A stretch of 64,000 bases of DNA, from contig NZ_NNBL01000016.1 in NCBI RefSeq assembly GCF_002803065.1, forward strand, positions 62,001-126,000, read 5' to 3'. The DNA comes from Streptomyces sp. CB01635. GTDB lineage: Bacteria; Actinomycetota; Actinomycetes; Streptomycetales; Streptomycetaceae. The first letter of the stretch is position 1; every line of letters begins with the position of its first letter. The notes below the pieces were generated by a model that was not told the origin of the DNA, did not search any database, and saw only the letters and a program-made list of their open reading frames with translations. Shown here one piece after another: positions 8,970 to 17,353 of the stretch. The position numbers and the translations under genes were made by a program.

Positions 8970-9323
8970 TCAGGCGGGCTGCCACAGCTCGACCCGATTG
9001 CCCTCAGGATCGGTGACCCAGCCGAATCGACCGACACCCTCCATGTCCTGCGTTTCCTCGGCCACGTCCGCGCCCTTGGCGCGCAACTGCGCGAGCATCG
9101 CGTCCAGGTCGCGGACCCGGAAGTTGAGCATTGTCTGCTGGGCGCGGGACCCGAAGTAGTCGGTCTCGGACTCGAACGTCGCGAACACCGTCAGCCCGGC
9201 TCCCTGACGCCACAGGCCGTGCTCATCGGCGTCCAGGCCCAGGCAGTCGCGATACCACGCGCTCAGGGCCGCCGGGTCGTCGGCCCGCATGAAATACCCA
9301 CCGATACCAAGCACACGTTCCAT
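8970..9323 (-). CDS. VOC-family (glyoxalase/bleomycin-resistance fold) protein
   Basis: A 117-residue single-domain VOC protein with two beta-alpha-beta-beta-beta modules. It begins MERVLGIGGYFMRADD and ends with DPEGNRVELWQP, the typical C-terminal metal-ligand segment with its Glu. The start at 9323 is preferred; an in-frame start at 9344 would add seven residues. Members are lyases, dioxygenases or drug-binding proteins, and the sequence does not decide which. It is flanked by two pseudogenes and is the only intact gene between 8342 and 9929. Confidence 0.85.
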   Translation of the reverse strand: MERVLGIGGYFMRADDPAALSAWYRDCLGLDADEHGLWRQGAGLTVFATFESETDYFGSRAQQTMLNFRVRDLDAMLAQLRAKGADVAEETQDMEGVGRFGWVTDPEGNRVELWQPA

Positions 9324-9344
9324 GCCGCCATCTTGCCAGGACAT

Positions 9345-9895
9345 GGGACTTACCTCTGGTTCCCAGGGCCTCTACTTGGCGTTGTGTGCGACCTGCGCCA
9401 ACTCCTCGGCGGACTCTGCGGTGGGCTATCGTCCTGGCAGGCCACTCGTACGGCGGTGCCGTCATCAGCTCAGCTCAGCTCAGCTCAGCTGCCGCAGGCA
9501 ACCCGACGTGAAGTCCCTGGTGTTCATATCCGCGCTGATGCCTGACATCGGCGAGAGCGGCATATCCCTGTCCGCCCGCTTCCCCAGCACCCTCGCCACG
9601 GCTACTGGCGAAGTGCCCTGCCAGACCGGCACTACGAGCGGGACCGACCTGTACCGCAGGCGTGACAAGGTGCACCCCGTGTTCGCCGCCTGCCTGCCGG
9701 AAAGCCAGGCGAACGTCCTGAGGGTCACTCAACGGCCGGCCTCCACGACCGCCTTCTCAGAGAAGGCCAAGGTCACGGCGTGGAAGAGCCTCCCGTCTTG
9801 GGCCGTCGTAGGCCGACAGGACATGACCGTCAGCCCGGACCAGGAGCGCTTCCAGGCCAAGCGGGCCGACTCCCACACAGTGAAAGCTTTATCAG
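9345..9895 (+). pseudogene. Remnant of an alpha/beta hydrolase with an internal five-base repeat
   Basis: The plus strand encodes the nucleophile elbow of an alpha/beta hydrolase (IVLAGHSYGGAVISSA) at about 9430-9470. This runs straight into a CAGCT repeat, after which the coding frame changes. Downstream the family sequence resumes in another frame: PDVKSLVFISALMPDIGES, then GTDLYRRRDKVHPVFAA, then WKSLPSWAVVGRQDMTVSPD. The N-terminal quarter and the C-terminal His region are absent. It resembles esterases annotated as 'alpha/beta hydrolase, salicylate esterase-like'. No start codon gives a continuous product. Confidence 0.78.
9467..9491 (+). repeat. Tandem CAGCT pentanucleotide repeat (five units)
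   Basis: CAGCT is repeated in tandem five times directly after the GHSYGG active-site motif of the broken hydrolase. Since five is not a multiple of three, each gain or loss of a unit shifts the frame, and the reading frame does change across this point. Simple repeats of this length are rare in GC-rich actinomycete DNA. Confidence 0.85.
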
Positions 9896-9929
9896 TTCAC
9901 AGGAAGCGCTCGCGCTCTACTTGTCCCTG

Positions 9930-12182
9930 TCAAGCGATTTCAACCCAGATGATTTTCCCGTTCGACCTGTAGCGGGTTCCCCAGCGCTGGGCAAGAGAGG
10001 CGACGATCAACAGGCCGCGCCCGTCCTCATCTTGGGCCCGGGCATGACGCAAATGCGGCGATGTTGCGGCTTCATCGGAGACCTCGATCGTCAACGTGCT
10101 GTCGCGTATGAGGCGCACAGTAGGAATACCGCTGGTATGCCTGATCACGTTGGTCACTAGTTCGCTGACGACCAACTCCGTGGTGAAGACGAGCGAGTCC
10201 AGGCCCCAGTCCCTGAGTTGGCGACTGGTCTGTCGCCTGCACGCAGAGACCGCACTGGGCTCCCGACTTACTGTCCAGGTAGCAATACAGCTATCGGGAA
10301 GGCGATGCGTCTGCGCGACGAGGATGGCGGTGCCGTCATCGGCACGTTGGCCCATCAGACGCTCGACGATGCTGTCGCAGGTGGCTTTCGGGCCGTCATC
10401 AGTGTGGGCGACAGCCTGCCGTAGCTCGGTAATACGTTCTTCTGAGCGGGGCCCCGGGCCCAGCAGCGACGGGGAGTAAAACGTCAGCGTGCTCTGCGGT
10501 GCGATGTGTTGGCGGTGCGACTCGTAACTTGCCCCCTGCCCCAGGGGCGGGCCGACCGGCAGGTCCACTTCAGTGACGCTGCCAGCCGGGGAGGTCAGCA
10601 AAGGCGGCGGCCACCCGGCGGCGGCGATGGCAAGTTCGCCGGTCACGGAATCGTAGACGGCGTACTGGCATCGCAGGGAGCCCGAGAGTGCCTGCGGGCA
10701 GGCAGGGTCCGGGAGGATGTAGCGGGCAGCGTCGTCGAGATGCACCAGCAGTTCATCTGGAGGGAGATCAAGGGCAGCAAGCGTGCCCACAGCGGTGCGG
10801 AAGCGGCCCATGGTGGCGGATTCATTCAGGCCTTGCCGGGAAACCTGCCCGATAACGAGCCCGACCCGCGCCCCAGAGAGCTCGATCACGTCGAACCAAA
10901 CGGTCTGCCGGGCCCCAGGCGTGTAGAAGTGCGCTGTATTCACCGCGGAGAGATCGGGGAAGGACCGCGGCAGCAGACTGCGCTGCAGCGTGACAGCGGT
11001 GTTGCGCTCCCTCGTGTAGCAGCGCGCGTTCTCCAGGTGGGCCGACGCTTTCGCGCTCAGCTGTTTCGCCAACGCCACATCGGATGTATCGAAAGCAACG
11101 GAGTTTCGTCGCCCACGGTAGAAACTGGCCAGCCCCAACACACGCCCGCGGAAGGACAAGGGAACAATGATCATCGAATGGATGCCGGCATCCCGCAGTG
11201 CGCCCGCACGAGCGGCATCGTGCATCAACCAGTCCGACGTTGAGATTTTCGGGTCCAGCAGCCGCGGCGTAAGGTCTGTCAGCACCTGCATGTACGGGCT
11301 GGGAGAGACGAATTGACTCGTCTCTCCCACCGGGTAAAGGGCGTGCGTGTCGCCTGTTGATTCGAAAGCGGCTCGCCGTAGTGGTACGTCGATGGATAGT
11401 GGCGGCGCGGGTGCCTCGTCTCCTTGCAGGACTGCATCGACGAGGTCCACCGAAGTGGCGTCAGCGAAATCGTGAGTCGCGACCGAAGCCAAGTCACGAG
11501 ACGTGCGCATGGCGTCGAGCGTGGTTCCGATCTCCGCTTCAGCCCGAGCAAGCAGATGTACCGCGGACTGAGCGCGTTCCTGGCCCGTGACGTCGTGGAT
11601 CACGGCGCCGACGCCGATGGTCCGCAGCTCCTCTTGCAGCTTGAACGCGGTGACAGAGAAGATCTGCCGGCCTCCGTGCCCGTCGTGGCCGTGGACAGTC
11701 TCGTGAACTGCCGGTTCGCTGCCGCTCAGGACCCGCCCAAGAAGCTGTGTGAGGGGTAGACGCGAGCCGAGGTCTGCAACCGGGTGTGCCAGAACGCGGT
11801 CTGCCGGGAGGCCGCGCATAGCGAGGGCGGAAGAGTTGCTTCGCAAGACGTGCAGATTGGTGTCGTAGGCCTCAAGGCCTGCAGCAGACTGCTCGAATGC
11901 TGCGGTTTCGAAGACGGCTTCGACCCCCGATATAGGGCTTCCGCAGACAGCGTCTCGAATGGAAATGACGGTATTTGAGCCCTCCCGCTCGGCGTGGAGC
12001 TGCAATGCCACTGGGTTGCCCGCGTGGGATTCGCCGAACTGATCGAGGAGACGACCGAGAAGCAGCCCCACAGGCTGGCCGACTATCTCGCGGGCCGAGG
12101 CAGGTGAGGTGTGGTTTGATTCATGGTGCCAGCCGACGACTATTCCGTTCTCGTCCACGGTGAATGAACTGTCGTGAGCCAC
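9930..12182 (-). CDS. PAS-GAF-SpoIIE-HATPase multidomain regulator, phosphatase residues degenerate
   Basis: A 750-residue cytoplasmic protein. A PAS-like segment lies at 1-60 and a second PAS at about 95-210. A GAF domain spans about 235-390, a SpoIIE/PP2C domain about 400-625, and a C-terminal histidine-kinase-like ATPase about 635-750 (N-box ELVTNVIRH at 674-682, glycine loop DEDGRGLLIV). Such proteins normally set anti-sigma/anti-anti-sigma phosphorylation in Streptomyces. The phosphatase motifs are altered: the usual GGDWYDV reads QTVWFDV (426-432) and GDVMGHG reads GQVSRQG (445-451), removing two metal-binding aspartates, while the late DDGTAILVA is kept. The GTG at 12182 is chosen because AGGAGGTG precedes it at ideal spacing; an ATG ten codons upstream lacks one. 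Confidence 0.88.
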   Translation of the reverse strand: MAHDSSFTVDENGIVVGWHHESNHTSPASAREIVGQPVGLLLGRLLDQFGESHAGNPVALQLHAEREGSNTVISIRDAVCGSPISGVEAVFETAAFEQSAAGLEAYDTNLHVLRSNSSALAMRGLPADRVLAHPVADLGSRLPLTQLLGRVLSGSEPAVHETVHGHDGHGGRQIFSVTAFKLQEELRTIGVGAVIHDVTGQERAQSAVHLLARAEAEIGTTLDAMRTSRDLASVATHDFADATSVDLVDAVLQGDEAPAPPLSIDVPLRRAAFESTGDTHALYPVGETSQFVSPSPYMQVLTDLTPRLLDPKISTSDWLMHDAARAGALRDAGIHSMIIVPLSFRGRVLGLASFYRGRRNSVAFDTSDVALAKQLSAKASAHLENARCYTRERNTAVTLQRSLLPRSFPDLSAVNTAHFYTPGARQTVWFDVIELSGARVGLVIGQVSRQGLNESATMGRFRTAVGTLAALDLPPDELLVHLDDAARYILPDPACPQALSGSLRCQYAVYDSVTGELAIAAAGWPPPLLTSPAGSVTEVDLPVGPPLGQGASYESHRQHIAPQSTLTFYSPSLLGPGPRSEERITELRQAVAHTDDGPKATCDSIVERLMGQRADDGTAILVAQTHRLPDSCIATWTVSREPSAVSACRRQTSRQLRDWGLDSLVFTTELVVSELVTNVIRHTSGIPTVRLIRDSTLTIEVSDEAATSPHLRHARAQDEDGRGLLIVASLAQRWGTRYRSNGKIIWVEIA

Positions 12183-12390
12183 GCTAGGCACCTCCTGGCA
12201 CCGCTTCCCCACAATCCTGGGGCCGTGGATCCCCCTTCCAGGGTGATGAACTTCTGCGGCGTGGGCAACCGCACCCTGTGACAGCCGATCCGCGTGTGGC
12301 CGTCGAAAGCGCCCTCCGCCCCCCTACGCGCTGCACCGTGGTCAGCACTGGTCAGTGGTGGTCCTCCAGCTCGACTCGGCCTGCAATGGC

Positions 12391-12776
12391 CTACGCCCTG
12401 CGAGCCAACATGTCCGTGCACCGCGGCCGACGGGTGGTGGTACGGGTGGGTACATCGTTGATCGAGGCATGCCGCACGGCCATGAGCCCGTCCGGATTGA
12501 ACTCCCAGTTCTCATTTCCGTAGGATCGGAACCAGTTTCCATCGGTGTCACGTGATTCATAAGCGAACCGCACCGCGATGCGATCGTCACCGAATGCACA
12601 GAGCTCCTTGATGAGCCGATACTCGAGCTCCTTTTCCCACTTGCGGGTCAGAAACTCGACAATCTCCTCGCGTCCCGTGACAAACTCCCTGCGATTTCGC
12701 CAACGCGAGTCCTCTGCATACTCTTTTGGATGGCTGTTTCCCTCGCGAAAGGAGGCACGGACGGTTGATCTGTCAT
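12391..12776 (-). pseudogene. DUF1348 (SnoaL-like) gene with internal deletion
   Basis: On the minus strand from 12776 the frame begins MTDQPSVPPFARETAIQK, the standard start of DUF1348 proteins. In another frame it continues EYAEDSRWRNRREF and EIVEFLTRKWEKELEYRL, then FRSYGNENWEF and RHASINDVP. The segment that should join them (the AEDAWN... helix, roughly twenty residues) is gone and the junction is out of frame. The tail also departs from the family after INDVP. The longer open frame reaching 12999 is an accidental fusion with the fragment upstream. Confidence 0.8.
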
Positions 12777-12799
12777 GACTACTCCTGCGGGGCTGGCAG

Positions 12800-13241
12800 C
12801 GGCTCACGATGCCGCTGTCCTCGGCGGGCTCGGTCCAGTCGTCCAGCGGAACGGACAGGTACACCACGCCCTGGGGCGCCGAGTCGTCGAGCATCAGGCC
12901 TTTGGAGACCAGCGCGGGGCCGTCCTGCGGGCGCAACGGCTCGCCCGACCATGTCACCAGTGGGTCACCGGGCTTGACGGGATCGACGTTGGTCAGCATG
13001 GCCCCACCGGCAGCGCGTAGCGCCCCGCCTGCTGACCAGCCATGATCACCACTGGGCGAAGCCGTCGGCGATGTCGATCGCGGCGCCCTCCTGGAGAACC
13101 ACGTAGTACGGGATGCCGTCCGGGCGCCCTGTAAGGAAGGAGAGTTCGTTCGATCCCGGATTCCCGAACACCGCCTTCACTCCATGATGACGAAGAATTC
13201 CAGAGAAGACGTCACTGACGGTAACCGCAAGAGGGCCCCTT
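12800..13241 (-). pseudogene. Remnant of a ThDP-dependent benzoylformate decarboxylase-type enzyme
   Basis: Minus-strand pieces match the N-terminal half of a benzoylformate/acetolactate-type decarboxylase. VTVSDVFSGILRHHGVKAVF then GNPGSNELSFL with QEGAAIDIADGFAQ at 13241-13046 includes the catalytic Glu of the ThDP site. After a stop, AGQQAGRYALPVGP then MLTNVDPVKPGDPLVTWS and GVVYLSVPLDDW follow in other frames. About 35 residues between DGFAQ and AGQQ are deleted, and the whole C-terminal two-thirds, including the ThDP-binding domain, is missing. Confidence 0.78.
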
Positions 13242-13318
13242 CCGATGCGCGAACGGGTCGGCGCTCTGGCACTTCGACCAGTCCTACGCTGGCGCAAATC
13301 TTCGCGTTTGGGGCGCAT

Positions 13319-13728
13319 GCCATCGTCGCGACGCCCGGAATGGCCGCAGACCCTGATTCTGATCCTCGGCCGCTAGAGCCCACGTGATGCCATTCGGTGG
13401 AACGCCGTGTTTCCCGTCTCTTTCCCGTCACGAGCTCTCCCCAACGGCGCGCAGGTGCAGTCGAGTTCACCTGCACCCGACTCGAGGACGACGCCTTCAC
13501 GCCGGCCATCGACACGACCTTCTCGATGAGGATTTCTCGACGCGCTGAAGTGGTGCCCCTCAGCTAGAGTGACGTCGACAAAATGCTCATCCCGGCCTTT
13601 TCGCCGCCGCCCTCTCCGTTGACCCCCGTGTACGTCCGAAAGTGGTTCGTGGCGTTGCAAAGGGCCCGGCTCGGGCACTGAGCTCGCGTGACCCGTGGAG
13701 TTCTGGACGAGTTTCGAGAGGACCACAC
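13319..13728. other. 410 bases with no recognisable gene
   Basis: Both strands were read; open frames here have no family features and lack good ribosome-binding sites. The right end should hold the promoter of the chloroperoxidase gene. The left end abuts the decarboxylase remnant, so part of the stretch may be unrecognisable debris. Confidence 0.5.
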
Positions 13729-14556
13729 ATGCCCTTCGCCACCGCCAAGGACGGCACGCAGATCTTCTACAAGGACTGGGGATCGGGCCAGCCCGTTGTC
13801 TTCTCCCACGGCTGGCCGCTGAACGCCGATGCCTGGGACCCCCAGATGAAGGTGATGGCGGACAACGGCTTCCGTGCCATCGCCCACGACCGGCGCGGTG
13901 GCGGACGCTCCGGCCAGCCCTGGGAGGGCAACAACCTCGACACGTACGCCGACGACCTGGCCGCGGTGATCGAGGCCGAGGACCTCCACGACGTCATCCT
14001 GGTCGGCCACTCCACCGGCGGCGGCGAGGTCACCCGCTACATCGGCCGGCACGGCACCGGCCGCGTCGCCAAGGCCGTCCTGGTCGGCGCGATCCCCCCG
14101 CTCATGCTCAAGACGGACGCCAACCCCGAGGGCCAGCCCCTTGAGGTCTTCGACGGAATCCGCGAGGGTGTGAAAACGGATCGCTCCCAGTTCTACCAAG
14201 ACCTCAGCGGCTCGTTCTACGGAGCCAACCGCGACGACTCGACGGTCACGCAAGGCACCCGCGACGAGTTCTGGCTTTGGGGCATGACCGTCGGGATCAA
14301 GGCCGCCTACGACTGCGTCAAGGCGTTCTCCGAGACGGACACCACCGAGGACCTCAAGAAGATCGACGTGCCCACGCTGATCGTGCACGGCGACGACGAC
14401 CAGATCGTGCCCATCGTGGCCTCCGGCAACAAGAGCTCGAAGCTCGTCAAGGACTCGATCTACAAGGTCTACCCCGGCGCCCCGCACGGTCTCGCGATGG
14501 TGCCCAAGTTCGCCGAACAGTTCAACGCCGACCTCCTTGAGTTCGCACGCAGTTGA
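13729..14556 (+). CDS. Alpha/beta hydrolase, non-heme chloroperoxidase type
   Basis: A 275-residue cofactor-free haloperoxidase/esterase. The oxyanion segment is FSHGWPLNADAW (about residues 28-39). The nucleophile elbow is GHSTGGGEVTRYIG with Ser near 98. Asp comes from VHGDDDQIVP (about 225) and His from APHGLAM near the C-terminus, so the triad is complete. Length and motifs match Streptomyces non-heme chloroperoxidases, which form peracids from acetate and peroxide in vitro and are probably esterases in vivo. The ATG at 13729 follows GAGAGGACC. It stands alone, followed by an IS remnant. Confidence 0.92.
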   Translation: MPFATAKDGTQIFYKDWGSGQPVVFSHGWPLNADAWDPQMKVMADNGFRAIAHDRRGGGRSGQPWEGNNLDTYADDLAAVIEAEDLHDVILVGHSTGGGEVTRYIGRHGTGRVAKAVLVGAIPPLMLKTDANPEGQPLEVFDGIREGVKTDRSQFYQDLSGSFYGANRDDSTVTQGTRDEFWLWGMTVGIKAAYDCVKAFSETDTTEDLKKIDVPTLIVHGDDDQIVPIVASGNKSSKLVKDSIYKVYPGAPHGLAMVPKFAEQFNADLLEFARS

Positions 14557-14785
14557 ACGTGAAGCCGGGATCGCAGAACGAGGCGAACTCGCTCGAACTC
14601 AACGACGAGATCATCGCCGAGCTGGAGATGCTCGTCGGCTTCGACGACAACCTCGTCTCGGAGGCAACCGGCTCTCCAACCGGCTGCGCGGCCTGTTCAC
14701 GCAGGTCCACCCGCGCTTGGAGAGGGCGCTCGGCCCGCGCATGCAGCACCCGGCCGTCCGGTCTGCCCGTGACGATCGTCACTCG
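14556..14785 (+). pseudogene. IS110-family transposase fragment
   Basis: In one frame the sequence reads LELNDEIIAELEMLVGFDDN. After a one-base shift near 14660 it continues NRLSNRLRGLFTQVHPRLER and ALGPRMQHPAV. This is the helix-rich middle part of IS110-type (DEDD) transposases, where 'RLSNRLRGLLTQIHP.LER.LGPR..HPAV' is conserved. Neither the DEDD nuclease nor the C-terminal Ser domain is present, so it is dead debris. No terminal repeats are visible. Confidence 0.75.
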
Positions 14786-14912
14786 GTCCGGTGACGTCCG
14801 GGACATGGGAATGCGGAGCAAAGGCATACGGATTCGGCCCTATTTCCGGGCCATCCTGGATTGAGTAAGCAGGGGGATTGCCTTCGCCGGGAAATAGACA
14901 ATCGGAGATCCC

Positions 14913-15308
14913 ATGCACGCATCCAGCGGCATCGCCATTCTGTCCCGACATCCTCGCGCAGCCGCCGAGGCCCGAACCGCACTGCATGAGATAGCCCCCA
15001 CCGGTTCCTCCGGGGCGGACACGGCAGCCCTCCTGCTGACCGAGGTGGTCTCGAACGCCGTCCGCCACGGCAAGGGAGCGGCGATCCGGGTAGCTGTCGG
15101 CTTCGACCCCTCCGCCGACGTCATCACTGGTGCTGTCTTCGACAGGGAGCCCGAGATGAGCGCGGGTGACCGAGCGAGCGTCGCCGAAGACCAGGACATG
15201 GAGTCCGGACGCGGACTCGACCTGCTGGACGTCGCGTCACAGGCGTGGGGCGTCGCGACGGCGGGAGACCGCGGAAAGTGGGTGTGGTTCCAGGTCCCTG
15301 CGGCGTGA
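14913..15308 (+). CDS. ATP-binding anti-sigma-factor-like protein (HATPase_c_2)
   Basis: A 131-residue single-domain GHKL ATPase of the RsbW/SpoIIAB-like group abundant in Streptomyces. The N-box is LLLTEVVSNAVRHG (about residues 41-54), and the glycine-rich lid ESGRGLDLLDVASQAWG is near 97-113. It begins at the ATG at 14913. These proteins bind ATP and may phosphorylate anti-sigma antagonists. No partner sigma factor or antagonist is adjacent, so its target is unknown. The SpoIIE-type protein at 9930-12182 is the nearest functional relative. Confidence 0.85.
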   Translation: MHASSGIAILSRHPRAAAEARTALHEIAPTGSSGADTAALLLTEVVSNAVRHGKGAAIRVAVGFDPSADVITGAVFDREPEMSAGDRASVAEDQDMESGRGLDLLDVASQAWGVATAGDRGKWVWFQVPAA

Positions 15309-15369
15309 CGCCTCAGGCCCACCCTCGCCAACGTCCCGCTGGGCCGGCGCGAGGATCGCGTCGGAGCCG

Positions 15370-16536
15370 TCACATGGTGTCGGGCCGGGCGATGGGAAGG
15401 TGGAGCTCCACCCGGAATCCCTCACCCTCGGGGCCGGCGGTCAGTTCGCCTCCGAGCAAGGACGCACGTTCGTCCAGTCCGAGCAGACCGTTGCCGCCGC
15501 TGGGGAGTTCATCGGCGGGCGGCCCGGAAGCGGGGCCGTTGATCACCGTGAGGTCCACCGTGTCAGGACCGCACCTCAATTCGATCCCGACGTTCGCCCC
15601 CGGCGCGTACTTGGCGGCATTGGTGAGCGACTCCTGAAGAGTCCGGTAGACGGCCTGCTGCACCAGCGTGGGCAGCGCCCCCGGCTCCCCCTCCATGCTG
15701 AGGTCAGCGTGCAGTCCGGCCCGTCGGGCGCTGCGCACCAGGTCGTCGAGGTCGCCGACGTCCACCCGTAGGGCGCGCGGTGCGGGCCGGCCTGCACGGT
15801 CGGGCGTGAGCACGCCGAGAATCGCGCGCAACTCCTCAAGGGCACGACGCCCCTCGTGCCGGATCTGTTCCGCGTCGTCCGCGACCTTGGGGTTCGCCAC
15901 CCCGGGGCCCACCCGCAGAGCGGCGGCCAGCAGCACGATGTGCCCGACCCGGTGCGCCACCACGTCGTGCATGTCCCGGGCAATCCGGCTCCGTTCGTTG
16001 ACCCGCGCCTGCTCGACCACCAGCACGTGCTCGCGCTCCCTCGTGGCGAGTTCGGTCTGGGCGGCCGTGGCCAGGTCACGGCGGAGGGCGACGGCGTAGC
16101 CGACGACCAGCGGTCCGACGACCAGCGCCAGCGAGTACGAGGCTCCCCGGAAGTCCCACGCTCCGCCGAGCCACAGGGCGCCCGCGTCCGACAGGCAACC
16201 CAGGACGGCGAACCAGGCGAGCAGCCTCCATCGGTTCGGGTACGTGGATCCCACCGTGTACAGCGCGACGGCCAGGGCCGTGGGGGTGAAGAGGAGGAGG
16301 TGGCAGAGTACGACGAGCCACCCGACCATGACGGTCCGCTTGCGTCTCCACCACAGCACGAGTCCGACGGCTCCGGAGAGCACCGCGACCGTCACGGTGG
16401 GAGCCCCCGTGAGAAGACCGTTCGAGGGCTTGACCCAACTGTTTCCGAACCCAACGAGTGCGGCAGCTGCCGCCACCGACGCGTCCAGACGCCGCAGGGA
16501 CGACGGCGTCGCATCGTTCCACGCGATCCAGCGCAC
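15370..16536 (-). CDS. Sensor histidine kinase, NarL-type (HisKA_3)
   Basis: A 388-residue membrane kinase. The N-terminal half has about four to five membrane segments (residues 18-150) with short loops and no obvious extracellular sensor domain. The dimerisation/phosphoacceptor helix is RSRIARDMHDVVAHRVGHI with His190. The ATP-binding domain has the N-box QESLTNAAKYA and the glycine loop GGNGLLGLDERASLLGGEL. It lies 41 bases downstream of its response regulator on the same strand, so the two form one transcription unit. The signal is unknown. Confidence 0.93.
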   Translation of the reverse strand: MRWIAWNDATPSSLRRLDASVAAAAALVGFGNSWVKPSNGLLTGAPTVTVAVLSGAVGLVLWWRRKRTVMVGWLVVLCHLLLFTPTALAVALYTVGSTYPNRWRLLAWFAVLGCLSDAGALWLGGAWDFRGASYSLALVVGPLVVGYAVALRRDLATAAQTELATREREHVLVVEQARVNERSRIARDMHDVVAHRVGHIVLLAAALRVGPGVANPKVADDAEQIRHEGRRALEELRAILGVLTPDRAGRPAPRALRVDVGDLDDLVRSARRAGLHADLSMEGEPGALPTLVQQAVYRTLQESLTNAAKYAPGANVGIELRCGPDTVDLTVINGPASGPPADELPSGGNGLLGLDERASLLGGELTAGPEGEGFRVELHLPIARPDTM

Positions 16537-16577
16537 GGGGCCTTTCTCCCTCCACGCCGCCCGGCCGGACCTGGTGT

Positions 16578-17231
16578 TCAGCGTTCCATTCCCGCCCGGT
16601 ACGCCAGGCGGGCCGCCTGGACCCGGTTGTCCGCCCCGATCTTCGCCAGAAGGCGGCTCACTTGGTTCTTCACGGTCCCTTCGCTGGCGTGGAGTTCCTT
16701 GCCGATGCCCGCGTTGGACATGCCTCGTCCGATGAGGCCGAGGATCTCCCGCTCCCGGGCGGTCAACGAGTCGAGGGCCTGCTGTTCATCAGTCGTCAGC
16801 CGAATCGCGTGCTGGGCGAGCTGCTCCATGACGCGCCCCGTGACCGAGGGATCGAGGGTGGACTTACCGGCGGCCACGAGGCGCACCGACCGCAGCAACT
16901 CCTCGGGGGGCGTGTCTTTGAGTAGAAAGCCGCTGGCCCCCGCACTGACCGCTTCATCCACGTACTCGTCTTCCGCGAACATGGTGAGGATGAGAACCCG
17001 GGGCGGATCGGTGAGCGCCTGCAGCTCGCGAGTGGCGGCGATGCCGTCCATGCCCGGCATCCGAATGTCGAGAAGCGCCACGTCAGGGCGAAGGCGTCGC
17101 GCTGCGTCGACGGCGCTGCGTCCGTCCCATGCCTGATCCACCACGTGGATGTCGTCTGCGGAGGAAAGAATGTCGCTCAGTCCCCGGCGGACGATCTCGC
17201 TGTCGTCGGCGACCAGGACATGGATCACCAT
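16578..17231 (-). CDS. LuxR/NarL-family response regulator
   Basis: A 217-residue regulator. The receiver domain (1-120) has the acidic pair Asp9-Asp10 (VADDSE), phosphoacceptor Asp55 in LLDIRMPG, and the conserved Lys in FLLKDTPPEE. The LuxR helix-turn-helix is at about 150-205 (LTAREREILGLIGRGMSN, EGTVKNQVSRLL). The ATG at 17231 (MVIHVLVADD) is preferred over an in-frame start 15 codons upstream because receiver domains begin here. It precedes and is co-transcribed with the kinase. Target genes are not evident. Confidence 0.93.
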   Translation of the reverse strand: MVIHVLVADDSEIVRRGLSDILSSADDIHVVDQAWDGRSAVDAARRLRPDVALLDIRMPGMDGIAATRELQALTDPPRVLILTMFAEDEYVDEAVSAGASGFLLKDTPPEELLRSVRLVAAGKSTLDPSVTGRVMEQLAQHAIRLTTDEQQALDSLTAREREILGLIGRGMSNAGIGKELHASEGTVKNQVSRLLAKIGADNRVQAARLAYRAGMER

Positions 17232-17353
17232 GGGTGACCACCTCTCACGCTCAGCGCTCTGCCAGCCACCGGCCAAGTCAATAATGGGGACAGGCTAGCT
17301 CATTACGGTATTTCTTGATCGAAGCGTCCCATCCCAATGCGGGGGTCGAAAAC

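Noticed and set aside
13373..13726. A 117-codon minus-strand frame upstream of the chloroperoxidase
   Set aside because: Composition is random and it covers the likely promoter.
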